Shown: positions 23,171 through 35,660 of the stretch, one piece after another
Numbering within the stretch: the first letter of the stretch is position 1
Layout of the letters: the number at the start of each line of letters is the position of its first letter
DNA from: Calliopum simillimum
Lineage: Eukaryota > Arthropoda > Insecta > Diptera > Lauxaniidae
Assembly: GCA_951812925.1 (NCBI GenBank)
Contig: OX638369.1
Span: forward strand, 19,745,329-19,809,328
Direction of reading: 5' to 3'
DNA length: 64,000 nt
Made by a program: the position numbers and the translations under genes
The notes under the pieces: model-generated
Told to the model about the DNA's origin: nothing
The model's database searches: none
Seen by the model: only the letters and a program-made list of their open reading frames with translations

Positions 23171-24182
23171 TTGCTTTTGGCAGTTTATAAATGGGTTCCT
23201 TAACTTAAGTAAGTTGTTCGCAGTTTCTTTTCATAACATGATATTTGTAAATTTTTGCTACATTTCAAAAGGGTACATTTTTTCTCCTGTTGCCAAACAT
23301 GACTTTGTATATTTGGTTGACTTTTTGGCGTTCGATTCCTTAGTGCGCAGTAAATATTCCAGTTGTCATTGCTAAGTGATTTTTTACATATTCCGCTATT
23401 AATGTCAGCACACTCATGACAGCATTAGGTGTCAAAAAAGAGACAAGTCAATTGTCATGCAAAGCGAAGAAAATTCAGTTGAGGGGAATAAAAAAAAATG
23501 TAAATTACGCGCCACTGTTCACGCCAACTACATTCAACTCTTTTTGCAGTTTTTTTTTTCTGTGATTTCTTAGAAAGTGTTGCCAGATTTGAACATTTTG
23601 AGCACATTGAGCAAAATTAAAATCATTTAAATTTGTGAAAAATCATTGAACAATTTTGTTTTCACGAAAATTTAAAGAACTTGATTGATAACACAAAAAT
23701 GCCCATCTTGGAGCAAGAAAGGCTTTCTTATTGGAACCAATTGCTCAAAATCAATAAAAATCTATACACTTTAATGAAACCTTTCGCGAGTACCACATAA
23801 AAATAGACCCAAACAATTCTGTGTAAAAAAATCACTCAGCAAATTTTCTCTGCAATGTGTAAATGGTGAGAGAATTTTGCTAAAAAACGTGTAAAACTCC
23901 CTCTGAAGAATACTTGGTTTATTTTTTATTATTGTCAAAATTATAAAGCATATTAGCACTTAAAAAAAAAAAAACACTTTTAAGATGAATGATTTTGTAA
24001 ATGGTGTCCTATAAGTCATGAAAGATTTGAATTTTCTGCAATTTGTGCGTTCAAGCGTTGCCGACCAAAAACAAAGCAATAGTTTGACAGTTGACAGCTT
24101 AGGGTTAGTAAAAAAATTTAAAAAATAGATTTAATGTTGGATCAACGCTGGAGCAACGATATACAGCCACATCTTTAGATAA
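23171..24182. other. Intron, no supported gene
   Basis: AT-rich intron. Nothing recognised apart from homopolymer runs and a short GC-richer patch near 23500. Confidence 0.5.
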
Positions 24183-24580
24183 ATACGCAAGACAAAAAAA
24201 CTGTCTTTCCTTTTTTACAATGTTAGAAATGGAGCACGACCTTGAATTATACACTATTAGAAAGGTATTTGTGTGCAAATGTGCACAAAGTTAAGATTAT
24301 TTTAATATTCTGCCATTAAAATTAAATGCAAATTTTCCAATATTAACAACTGCAAAATACACAGTCACACAGAGCTGAAAAGAGGACACAGCACAAAGAG
24401 AAAGACTAAAAGCCGACTGACACTGATTTCATGTTTTTTGTTTTGTTTTCATTTCACATTTGTCATTGTACCAGCGCTGATAAATAAGCTTTTCTATTTT
24501 GTACCAAATAGCAAAAAAAGTACTAAAAATATCCAAAAAGTACCAAAATTATTTGTGGTCAAATTTTGACCATTGGGCAA
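24183..24580 (+). repeat. Repeat family A, copy 2
   Basis: Forward copy beginning ATACGCAAGACAAAAAAAC and ending near TTTTGACCATTGGGC. It contains ATGTTAGAAATGGAGC, ATTAGAAAGGTATTTG and TACCAAATAGCAAAAAAAG. Confidence 0.78.
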
Positions 24581-26962
24581 ATCTAGTTTATACATCTACT
24601 ATTATGTAATGTAAATTTTCAACTCAAGAGTGCGATAAAATGTAATGTGATTTCAATTTTCTCCTCAGATTCCCTTTTAACACTCTGGCAACATATTTTC
24701 CTAAGCAATTTCCATTTTGGTTTTTTGCATTTTCATTCAGTTGATGTCAGGAAAAGCATCACGTGATTAGAAATCAATAATGTTAATTTGCATCATCGAG
24801 CAGCGAGTGGAACACTTCATTTCCATACAAACGTGAGGGGAGAGCAATAAAAAACTCAACAAAAAGAAATAAATTTTAGCAGCGATGAAAAGAAGTAGCA
24901 GAACGAAAAAAAATCATCAAGGAAAAATCTTAAGAAATTTACTTCCTTAAAAGAAAAACGGAAATGTCGTCTTTTTTTTCTTCACTTCGCACACTCGCTC
25001 ATTCATTGTTGACATGTTTATCGACAACATCATCATGCTGCTGCTCTCACCAAGTTGCTCAAGTCATGCGAATGTTGAAAACGGCTGCTATCAACATAGC
25101 GACGATGGTGATGACGATGACTATGGCATTAAAAGGAACAATAACGATGTCAATGGACTCCATTAACTTTACAGTCTGTATTGGAATGAAGTGTTGTTGC
25201 GTTGTTGCAAAATGTTTCAAACAAAAACGTGTGCTGTTTTTTTGTGTTGCTCCCTTTTAAAATTAAGTTTCTGTTGCTGATAAAAACTGACCATGCGCTT
25301 ATGCTTAGAAAATGGGATTTAAACCTCATAAGCGAAAAAAAAATCTTTTTCAACAAAATTCGAAACAAAAAACAAAAATTAAAAAATTTGAATTGTTTAA
25401 GGATAATCAACCACTGTCCACATATGTGGACACTTTGGATGTACTATATACACAGCGATGGTTAGCTTAAACTAACCGTCGAAATATATAATTTTTTGGG
25501 CCATCTAAAGCTGTATTATAAGCATAACCGGCTTATTACAAAAAAAGTAAAGAGTTAAATTTTCCAAGCCAACACCTACAAAGCCAAATATGTGAGACTT
25601 TGAGAAACACAAAAAATAATTGATCGAAAGCGAAAAATCACGTTGAAACAGAAATGGCTGCCAATAATGGCGTACAATAGCTTTTGAGTCCTTTTTAATG
25701 CGCCATTTTCGTTACAAAAGGAATATGAAAAGAAACAAGAAAAACAAAACGGCTACCTATTGAAAAAATCCTTCCAGTCAGCTTTATCCTTTGCTACAAT
25801 TTTTTTGCCATAGAAAACGTATGCTGCACGTAAAATGTCATTAGAAACGCACACATTCACAAACAACAAAAAAAAAAACGCATGAGCGGCTTTAACCTTT
25901 CAACGGGAAGTTACTTAAAAGGCGGAAATAAAAGACACACAAAGTAATGACACTGTCCAAATAGAAAGCTGAGCTAAACACATTGAACACACACAAATAG
26001 TGGAGGGTGGCATTAAGAAGTGAGGCACTTAAAATTGGCAGATGGTATTTTTGTAGCAAAAAGTGCAAAAAAGTAAACATAATCCTACTAAAGCCTAATA
26101 CGAGTGAAACTTTAAACTCTGAAAATTATGGCTATAAGTTGAATACTTTTAATTACATGCCCTTACTGCTTAAGTTCAACTTAAATCCCCAGCACTTGAT
26201 TATGTATATTGAGTATTAAACAAATTTTCTCCCAATCATATCCCTTTTTAGTAAGCAAACAAATTAACACAAACATAAATTCTTATATTGACAAAATGGC
26301 CAAGGTATCTTATTTAAACATTGGCAACATTGGCAGTGGCATGTAACAGCATGTCTACTCGTCTAATTGTAAGTACATGACTTAATCCAAAATTAAATCC
26401 AAATTAAAATATTAACACATTTACATGTGTGCCCACAAAAGACAAACATATGGCACACATACAGTCTGAGTTATCTTCAACTGCTGTTTGTCCGCCGGTG
26501 CACACCTCTATACTTTGTATGGACATAATGCCTTAGCAAAAGAAGGACCTGCAAGTGAAGCAGAAATTTGCTTTAAGGAATTTGTTACAATACCAAATTT
26601 TATATATAGAAAATTAAGGTGGAGTAGGCACCTATGGCAAGGATCGAAATGTTGCTATATGTTGTAGTTGTTGTTGCTGTTGTTTTATTGTTTGTTGCAA
26701 TTGCAGTTGTTGTTCAAATTTAAATAAAATTATCTCTCCTTGTTATGTTGGCGCAACATTTTGAATTTCAAAATGTAAAATGATGAAAATTGCAGAGGAA
26801 CATTTGTGGGCGTTGTTTGTGTGTGTGCATGTATTTGTTATGCACAAACATAAAATGCAACACATGCAAAAGTGGGTTATTTCATAGTTAGGGACAAATT
26901 CTTGAAAGATAAGTTAGATTATACGAGCTTGAGCCCCAAACAAAAAATTAAAAGTAAAATCT
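24581..26962. other. Intron, no supported gene
   Basis: AT-rich intron with some GC-richer patches around 24960-25230. The 98-codon frame at 24964 is rich in Ser, Thr, Met and Cys and does not look like a conserved domain. GTT-rich microsatellite at about 26655-26715. Confidence 0.5.
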
Positions 26963-27331
26963 ATAAGCAAGACAAGAAATTGTCTTTCCTTTTTTACTAT
27001 GTTAGAAATGGAACGCAACTTTGAATTATACACCATTAGAAAGGTATTTGTTTGTTAATGTGCACAAAGTTAAAATTATTTTAATATTTTGCCATTAAGC
27101 CAGGTTTAATTAAATGCAAATTTTTCAATAGGTGTTAACAACGACAAAATACGCGATTGCACAGAGCTGATAAGAGGATACATTACAAAGAGAAATACAT
27201 AAAGCAGACTGTACTAGGGATGATAAATGAGCATTTCTATTTTGTACCAAATAGCAAAAAATGTACTAAAACTGTCCAAAAAGTGCCAAAATTATTTAGT
27301 ACAATTGTGCTCAAATTTTGACCATTGGGCG
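26963..27331 (+). repeat. Repeat family A, copy 3
   Basis: Forward copy starting AAGCAAGACAAGAAATTG and ending CAAATTTTGACCATTGGGC. It has a short internal deletion relative to the other copies in the GACTGACACTGACTTCATG area. Confidence 0.75.
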
Positions 27332-28014
27332 ATTGTAGTAACTTTTAATGTGTGTTTTTAATGAATGGCTATAACGTAACATATTTCTGAAAAAAATATA
27401 AATTCTGTATATGTTGGTTTTTAAATGTAAACATACGTGTATAGTGATTGACTATGCATATTAATTCACAGTTAAACAACCTAATCGAATTTTTTAACTT
27501 TTTAGGAGAGCTAAAAACTGCTTAACTGCTTCTTAACAATGTGTCTGAATTTCATTGATATAAGGTTAAATCTCTTTTTTCGATACATTTTTACTAACCT
27601 TTAGTCGTTGGCTGTCAAATTGTTTTCTTTTTTCTGGCTATTAATACTTAACCGCATAAATGGCAGTAAATTTAATTATTGCGTTAATTACGGGACAACC
27701 TTTTATCTTTAGAACAACAAATCATAGAGACACGACGATTACAGTGGATGAAGCGCATTTTATTCTTATATATATGATTATAATTCTGGGAAATTGTCTT
27801 ATCTCGAGTTAAATGAATTTGTCAAAAATTAACTTTAGCATTTTCCCCTAAACTCTTCCCGTATAACCCTTTAACGACGAAGTTCATAAGCTTCAAGAGA
27901 TTTCGAAATGACAAGTAGTCCAAATCAATACAACAATGCTCAGCAAAGCTTTATTTCAAGCAAAATGTGTGCTGGAAAAAAAAAATTGCCTTTCGTCATT
28001 AAAGGGTTAACACG

Positions 28015-28475
28015 CGTTTTGACGTTCTTGCGATTTCTAACACAATTTTCTTGAATTTTTTTTTAACCTCAAATTAAAAAATTGGTGTGACAAATATGCA
28101 AACAAATTAAGCAAAATTAAACGAGGATTTCGAAAAAAATTATAAAAGTGTATGTTTATAGGACCCTTTTCATACTAAAATGGACGCTAAAGTTAAAAAA
28201 TAGGCAAAATTTTAATATATGAAACTTTGCGAACTCCTGTTAAACCGTAGAAACCAAAAACAGCTTAAGAAAGCGCATACAATCAGCTAAAAGTTTCTAA
28301 TACTAAAGTTTTCTATAAAACATTGGGGTGACCCTACAATTTAGTTATTGTAAAATAAGTCAGAAAATCTGTTTTTTCCCTATAACTTTTTAGGGGTACA
28401 TTTTAGACCCCCTCCAGTTGGTATATTTTTGTTTGTCTAGGCCTCTTCTATTACTTCACAGAAGCTTTGTTGCCA
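28015..28475 (-). repeat. Dispersed repeat family C, copy 3
   Basis: Reverse copy sharing TATAAAAGTGTATGTTTATA and GGACCCTTTTCATACTAAAA with copy 2, and AAAATAAGTCAGAAAATC and GTCTAGGCCTCTTCTAT with copy 1. Confidence 0.5.
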
Positions 28476-30880
28476 TATCGCTAACTCCCTATATAATAAT
28501 GTGAGCAAAGTAGGATCCTTACTGTCATGTTAACTTAGACTTCGAGCTACAAAGCCTCCACGAAATGTGGCATTTTAAAATTTGTTCTTAACCCAAAATA
28601 GACAAATGTGTCGCTCTTTTCTAGCCACCTTAGCAATCATTAAGTTAATGTAATATTTAATACTTTTATTCATGAAATAACCCACACAAAATGCGTGTAA
28701 CTGAATATGTTCTGACACTTTCGACTGCTCACTTGTTCGGCACACAAGAGTTAAGCACAACACAATGCAACTAAGTCCAACATCATCTACCCATCACCAT
28801 GTGTGTGTACTCTCACACCCCTATGCCGCTTAGTCCTTTTGTTTGTTATAATTTGCATAAAATCATAAATACCACAACTAAGGCTAAAACAGCAACACTA
28901 CCAACACTAACACAGACACCATCAACACCAACAGTCATAATTATATAAACCAAAACAAAAACACCAACACCAAGCACACACACACAGCAGCAACAGCAAA
29001 ACCACCATAGGATTTCGTGTCGCATTGTGAGATGCTGTAAAATTTTACAACACTGCGGTTATGGGATAAGATTGCACTGGCGTGTGCGTGTGTTTGTGAT
29101 GGCTAACTGTTATTTACCAACCGACCGATACAAATTTGTTTTGTTTTACTGTAACTGCAGTTATTACTCGTTGCTTTTGCTGTCCATTTGTTTTCTTTTT
29201 TTTTTTAATGTTTCATATGCTTTTAGGAATATTTTAGCAATATCCTTGCGATATTAAGCAAATGCACTTCAAATATATATTCGCATTAATGCAGCAGGAT
29301 ACTTTTAAGCTCTTTTAAATGCTATTGAAAAACATATGCAATATTTTATCTACCCCAGACTTAGTGGTCCACTCGATGAGCATTTTTGGTATTTAATTTG
29401 AGCATTTTATATTGGGTACTTAAAGCAATATAGAGAATTTCTGTAGAAAAAAACTTTTATTTAATTAAAAAATCTGTTTGTTGAATTTTTGTTAAAAATA
29501 TTGTGGAACATTTATTGGCAAAAAACATTTTTATAATACTTATGGTACTTATGTGCAGATTAAGCCAACTAAAAGAATGGAATGCCCCCATTTTAGCAAG
29601 AAAAATCATCAAAAACTGTGGAGCACATTTCACATTTGCTTTACAAAAATTATCAGAAATAACTCTCTTTAGTTGTTAGAAATCTAACTAGACTCGTTTC
29701 TGAATTTTAACTTTTTGGCTCCTATGCCGTGTTCACAGGCAAAATCAAATTCGCACCTGTGTTTAAAGTACCCCAGCTTACCCTATAAACGCCAAAAAGA
29801 CCTCATATGTCTGTAAGCTACAATCATGAGGCAATTTTAGATCTATTTTCATTCTCAAATAAGTTGCTTTGTCCTGGAATTGTACAAACTAAAGAATTAT
29901 GTAGATAACTTTACAATTTTACACATTGAAATTATTTTAAGCGACATTTTTATTAAATTTTTGGTGATTTTAAACTAAAATGAAGGTTAAACATTTTAAT
30001 GTTTTAAATATTATATATCCAAACCATATATTATCTTCCTGTATTCATTTTCGAAAATTTAATATTTAAATAATTTAATATGAGCTGAGTTCATGCAACG
30101 TCTATGCGATAATTCTATATATATTTCCGGAATCATAAAGTACCCAATCAATGATATGGTAATTTGGCGTATTTGCAAAACTTAATCACAAAGCCATAAT
30201 TTAGTGCTCTCATTTTATTCATATTGGGGGTAAATACCCAGAGTATGTGTCACATTAAATAAAACAAAATGAATTTATAGCGACTGCTTATGTTAAATTG
30301 TGCAAATTTATTAAGGTCGTGACACATAAGTAATCATGGCTGATGCTGACGCCGGATGATGAGGCTCAAGAAGAAATTTTTGCAGTTGATTTCTTCAGAG
30401 TCACCACTTGCCCGCCCTCCGCATTGTGATTAGTATTCATAGGAAGCGTCAAATACTACCACGACTTCAAACGAAATTGACGGTTTTTGATAATAAAATT
30501 CATAGGGATTTTTCTGCTTATGTGATTGTGACATCAGTATAATGCGCCTATACATAGATATGTGGAGAGCACGGGTATATGAAAAGCGAAGGCTCATTTT
30601 ATTGACATTACGTGATAATTGCTCAATTTTTAGTTTATTTAATATTAATTGCTGATAAAATGATTATGTATGTCGTGTATAGAGGAGTCTATATAAGCCA
30701 AATATAGAGTTCATTAAGGATATGAAAGGAGTTATTATATGATATAAGTATATATGAAGTTTAGCAAATTAATAATACATAAATGTGTGCGTGTGTCTTT
30801 TGTGCGTATTTACTTCATTTGAAAATATGAAAATTTGTATGTTGTTTTAATGTGAAATTTTTTTCTATTTTCCCTTTCAG
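28476..30880. other. Intron up to the first exon seen
   Basis: Mostly AT-rich unique-looking sequence. A CA- and ACC-rich low-complexity tract occupies about 28890-29000. The polypyrimidine tract and CAG acceptor of the exon at 30881 close it. Confidence 0.6.
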
Positions 30881-31024
30881 TGACAAAATTCATACGCATT
30901 GGCATCGCTGACAAGAACGATAATCCACCTTATTTTGATAAATCCCTCTATGAAGCGGAGGTCGATGAAAATGAAGATATTCAGCATACAGTCCTAACAG
31001 TTACGGCCAAGGATCATGATGAGT
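30881..31024 (+). CDS. CadN: N-cadherin exon, DxNDNPP linker and start of the next cadherin repeat
   Basis: Internal coding exon of 144 nt. The reading frame gives T-K-F-I-R-I-G-I-A-D-K-N-D-N-P-P-Y-F, the calcium-binding linker that ends one extracellular cadherin repeat. It is followed by the first strands of the next repeat, including V-D-E-N-E and T-A-K-D-H-D-E. The acceptor is a good pyrimidine tract ending in CAG at 30878-30880, and the donor GTAAGT starts at 31025. The exon carries two bases of a split codon at its start and one base (T) at its end, which joins CC of the next exon to make Ser. N-cadherin is a calcium-dependent homophilic adhesion receptor of the neuronal plasma membrane, with roles in axon targeting. 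I assign it from remembered near-identity to Drosophila CadN. The CadN2 paralogue is the main alternative, but the paired alternative exons downstream favour CadN. Confidence 0.93.
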
Positions 31025-32536
31025 GTAAGTATGATATCAGCGTTTGCGGAAGCAACTTTATGCAAATTAATGCATTTGAAAAAAAAATTTTATATGTTGA
31101 TAAACATTGTTGATAAACATTTAAGAAATAATGTTTATGTAAAATTTGTGAACAAGTTCCATAATATCTTAGACTTGAATCAACGTTTAAAATATATCAA
31201 GAAACATAGCTCATAAAGATTGTTTATAAACATTTATTAAATACTTAAAAAAATATTGGTTACAAGTTTGTCAAAAGCAGTGCTTAGAAAAAATATTTAG
31301 AAACAGTTATTATAAACTTTTTCCATAATGCTCATTATTGAAACACAATTTATCATAAATGTTTATCAACAATATTCAGAAGAAATGTTTATAAACAATG
31401 TTTCTAAGATTTTCTACATATAAATTTTATGAAAAATGAGTATAAGCAAGGATAATACATAATGTTTATATACAATGCTTAAACACAATGTTTATACACA
31501 ATGCTTTTACACAATGCTTGCAACGATTTTTTATGATCAATGTCTATGAGCAATGTTTATACACAATTTTTAAAGACAATGTTTTTCACAATGCTTGAAT
31601 GAATTTTTATGTGGAATGTTTACACACAATATTTATACACAATGCTTATACATAATGTTTATACATAATGTTTATACATTATGTTTAAACACAATATTTT
31701 TACACAATATTTGTAACGAATTTTTATGAAAAACATCTATGAGCAATGTTTATACACAATGTTTATACACATTGTTTAAGCACAATATTTTTCACAATTG
31801 TGACGAATTTTTATAAACAATGCTTTTGAGCAATACAAAATGTTTAAAATCAATTTTCATAAAACAGTTATGAGAAAGATTTATAAAAATGCTTATACCT
31901 ACGCAATATATATAAACAATGTTTATAACGAATTTTTATAAACAATGATTACGAGCAATGTTCATGAATAATGTTCAAGTTCAATGTTTATAAGGAGTTC
32001 TAATATAAATGTTATAAGAAATGTTTTTAAAAATGTTTATCAAAAATATATATGAAAAATGTTTATAAACAATATATATCCAATGTTAATACACAATTCC
32101 TTGTCAACACCTTCGAAAATAGTATTTAAACACTTCCGAATAATGTTTAGAAACATTAGATGGAAGCAACTTTTAGAAACAATCTTTAGAAGCATTTTCT
32201 TAAAGTTAGTGTTTTGTTTTCGGAAAAAATAATGTTTATCGCGTATTTTGCAAATTTTATATCACCTAGCAACTAATGGGTTAAGGTTCTCACTTTTAAC
32301 ACTACCTCACACCTTACATATTTTTTTCTGCTCTTTTCTACTTTTCATATCACGTCTACAACGAAAACGACTTTTTGGCTGCGTCTTCATTTTGCGCCGC
32401 CATAATACCGGAAACCCATCAACAAAACAATTGTGACCAACCAACGGAACCAACCAACCAACAACACAACGACAAAATAAACAAACGGGGATAAACAACG
32501 ATGTAAATGTAAACGGTAACGGTAAACCGTTAACAG
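31025..32536 (+). repeat. Intron filled by a degenerate ACAATGTTTATACAC minisatellite
   Basis: This 1.5 kb intron separates the first two exons. From about 31080 to 32200 it is almost wholly built from short imperfect units of about 14-17 bp. Typical forms are ACAATGTTTATACAC and ATGTTTATAAACAAT, present in great number and in a mainly uniform orientation. The stretch from about 32230 to 32536 is different: C- and A-rich, with an AACC/CAAC tract before the acceptor. The acceptor has no clear polypyrimidine tract. Confidence 0.75.
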
Positions 32537-32652
32537 CCTCACGTATCCGCTATGAAATCACAAGTGGCAACATTGGTGGTGCCTTCGCTGTCAAGAACAT
32601 GACGGGTGCCATTTATGTGGCTGGTGCGCTTGATTATGAAACGCGACGCAGG
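32537..32652 (+). CDS. CadN: N-cadherin exon, middle of a cadherin repeat with LDYE motif
   Basis: Internal exon of 116 nt. With the last base of the previous exon it reads S-S-R-I-R-Y-E-I-T-S-G-N, continues through A-F-A-V and A-I-Y-V, and ends A-L-D-Y-E-T-R-R-R. The G-x-I/A-x-V-x-x-x-L-D-Y/R-E pattern is the conserved middle of a cadherin extracellular repeat. The donor GTAAGT begins at 32653, leaving phase 0, so either alternative exon downstream can follow in frame. The acceptor AACAG at 32532-32536 lies in purine-rich sequence and overlaps a short palindrome. The start was chosen because it alone keeps the frame with the previous exon and restores the expected E-S-S-R-I-R-Y-E junction. 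No stop codons occur in the exon. Confidence 0.92.
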
Positions 32653-35270
32653 GTAAGTTGCAAACAACAAGAGTGTTGCTTACAACACACATTGACGAGT
32701 GAGTGCGTGTACACATTGTTTTGTAGCGCCCACTATGAGTTTCAAGAAAAAAAAAGAAATGAAAACTTGGGAGCAATGTGGGGCATTGCTTTGAAAAGGG
32801 CAGCAATAAAAACTGGAACAACAACGATCACGTTAACATAATAAAGTTAAGCTTGTTTGTGTTGTTCCTGTTTTTCCTGATACTGCTGCCGCCGGTGTGG
32901 CAGTGTGTTGTTCGAGTGACCTTTGCAGCAGTAAAATGCTACTCCATATTTGAACGCCCTCCCACTGTTTTATTTTTGCTGCAGTTCAACGATTTCCTTT
33001 TTTTCTTGGGAACTTAACACTTCTGTTATTTATTTTTTTTATTTCCTTGACTTTTTGACTTTTTTGTTTGTTCTTCAACTGCGTCTCATCGTCTTCCTCA
33101 AATAATTTTACGGCTTTTTTGCGGTTTTACGATGCTGCAAAAGTCAAACGCGATTTAATTCAAAATTATGTTGCCATCAAATTTGCGCTCAAAGGCAGCA
33201 GCAGAGTTTATGTAAAAAGTGGGCAGACGGGCACACTTGTGCAGTAAATTCTTAACCCAATGGGGGGCACAACTATTTGTCGAGTAAGGGCGGTAAGTAG
33301 CCCAACAGTGTGGTTTTGAGCATCAATTCATCCAAGTGTGGGATTTTAAGTTGAATTCATCAAATCCAATTAAGGAAGTGACTCATCGATTACTTAATTG
33401 AAAATTATTATTTATTTACATTTCCTTCCTTATTCTTACAACGAAACCAAAGCAATTTGACTAATTAACAGCTTTGAAATTGTAATAATTCGTGATATTA
33501 ATCTCTTTATTCAAATTTTATACAGTAAATTGTTATTTTCAATGGAATTTATGTAATTAAATTATTATATTGGCAGACGCTTATGAAAATCTTATTGAAA
33601 ATTGAATCATAAGATTTAACTTACCTTTAAACTATGAGTCAGGATATTCTTTAGTCCCTAAATGGATTCGAAAACTTTGCCGATTACACCATGAGGTGTT
33701 TTTAATTTATATGACAACTTTTTTTCATTCTTATCTTCGATGAGTTTATTTAAAGAAAACTTTATTCCAGCCAATTATTTTCAGAGCGCTCATAATTATG
33801 GTCCAAAATGACACATAAATATGTATTCAAGAGTCTTTCTGACTAAACTCACAAAAAATTTGCTTTCTGATCGTAGTAGATATAGATTTCTGTTTTTAAT
33901 GAACTTCAGAATGCCCATTTAGAGTTATGTGACCAAAATAACGCTTTAAGAGTGTCAAAAAAAAAAAGTCAGAAAGGACTCATTCATGATCTTTTAATGA
34001 GTTCTTAATGATGAATAATTCAAGTGGACAGCAAAATATCCGAAAATATAAGTCCCTAAGAGCTCCTAAAAAGAATAAGAAACGTATCTGTTATGACTCA
34101 TATAGTTTGCCAGTAGGCCGAGCTTTTGGACTCTGACTTTTTTAAACTTGCACTGGCCATTTTGTGACCATTTTTCATCAATCGAATGTTTTGAGTAATT
34201 GAAAATATGCACGTTTAGATAAGATACGCTGTCCTTATCCAAAAGAATAACCAAAGTTGTTCCATTGTGGTAACCTCAAGCAAAATTTGAAACAGATAGC
34301 TTCACTTTTCCTAAAACCACTCAGATTTTTTAATGAATAAGATAAGGTTACAAGTCTTTGTATTGACTCACTCACCCAGTTTTTTGAAAAAGTGACCACT
34401 TTCCTTAGAAATCAATTCTGACAGAGAGTATGAAGATACAGAGGAGATGCTTCATACTTTCAAACTCCTTGCCACAACAACAGACTCTGCAGAAGTTACC
34501 TAGACTTTTAGCATGCTTACTAATAGAAATGTGATTACAGAGGAAATCATTAAGGCAATTTATATCAGGATTAATAACTTCTGTCTCTTTTCAATCCAGC
34601 TTTGGTCAGTTTTGTTTTTTAGCTAAAATTGTTTTCTTATAGTACATTCCCACCGTAGTTTTATATGCGATGAGGTCTCTAAATCTCGTCACTAAATTCT
34701 ACACATTTCCACCGGCCGAAAGAAATTTATTTTTGACTGTAAATGTCATAAGCGCGAAAACGAAAGTTGTTTTTTCATTTTCTTCTTAATATTTAACATC
34801 CATTTGCCTTTTTTAATGACATTTAATGCCAATCCTTAATGGGGTGCCACTTAGTTGGTAATAGCCAACAGTGGAAGCCCTATTAAGATCTATACGCAGA
34901 TTTGAAATAAATCTCTTCAGGAATAAATTTAGTTTTGCATGGTAAGTTACGTGATTTACGCCGAGACTTGAAGCTAAATCGTGAAACAGCCGTTCTTCCC
35001 TCAAAAATCTAAGGTGGAAACGTAGTATAACATTTTCTTCTTGAAAGGTATAGTCTAATTCTAATGAATATATACCCACTTTTTCCAACTCTTCAGGGTG
35101 CTCACATACAAAATGTTGATAAAAATATCAAAAAAAATTTCTCATTGCAGAAAGAGGAAAAAAATTTTCACCGAAAATGTATTCCTTTTAAATATTATTT
35201 TCTTGAACATACTATCCTTCCTTTTCCAACTTTTTAGGGGCCTCCCATACAAAATTTACATTTCTATCTA
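32653..35270. other. Intron, no supported gene
   Basis: Starts with the GTAAGT donor. It holds overlapping short frames between 32591 and 33017 on both strands, none with recognisable domains; they seem to be accidental openings in a GC-richer stretch. The remainder is AT-rich. Confidence 0.5.
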
Positions 35271-35660
35271 AATTTTGCTCCATTAAAAATGGAAGTAAGT
35301 AGCATGTTCGAGAAAAATGTCGAAGAGGAAAACTTAACTTTTTCCTCTCCCAACAATGAGGATTTTTTTTTATGTTCTTATAAAAATTTTGTATTGAAGC
35401 CCCTCAATGGGTGGAAAAATGAGGATAGTGTGTTAGACAGAAATGTTGGGGAGGAAAAATTCATGGGGGTCAGTGAACATTTTTGCCCTCTCCCGCCAAT
35501 GAAAAATTTATTCATAATTTTGTCAAAATTTTGTATCGGTGACTCCTAAAGGGGTGGAAAGAAGGGAGTGTAACATTTCAGAGAAATGTTGGATAGGAAA
35601 AATTAATGGGAGTTGTTGAACATTTTTACCCGTTCCTGACAACGAGGAAGTTTAAAGTGC
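35271..35660 (+). repeat. Degenerate tandem repeat, three units
   Basis: Successive blocks share GAGAAAAATGTCGAAGAGG, AGAAATGTTGGGGAGG and AGAAATGTTGGATAGG, followed by AAAA(A)TT-A-TGGG and CATTTTTGCCC or CATTTTTACCC, then CCAATGA or ACAACGAGG. The period is roughly 130-175 bp. The 86-codon frame at 35289 is produced by this repeat. Confidence 0.55.

Noticed and set aside
24964..25260. 98-codon plus-strand frame
   Set aside because: Composition is low-complexity Ser/Thr/Met/Cys, there is no domain and no splice context; it lies in a large intron.
32591..33017. Overlapping frames after the second exon on both strands
   Set aside because: The plus-strand frame simply reads through the exon donor into the intron; the others are shadows.
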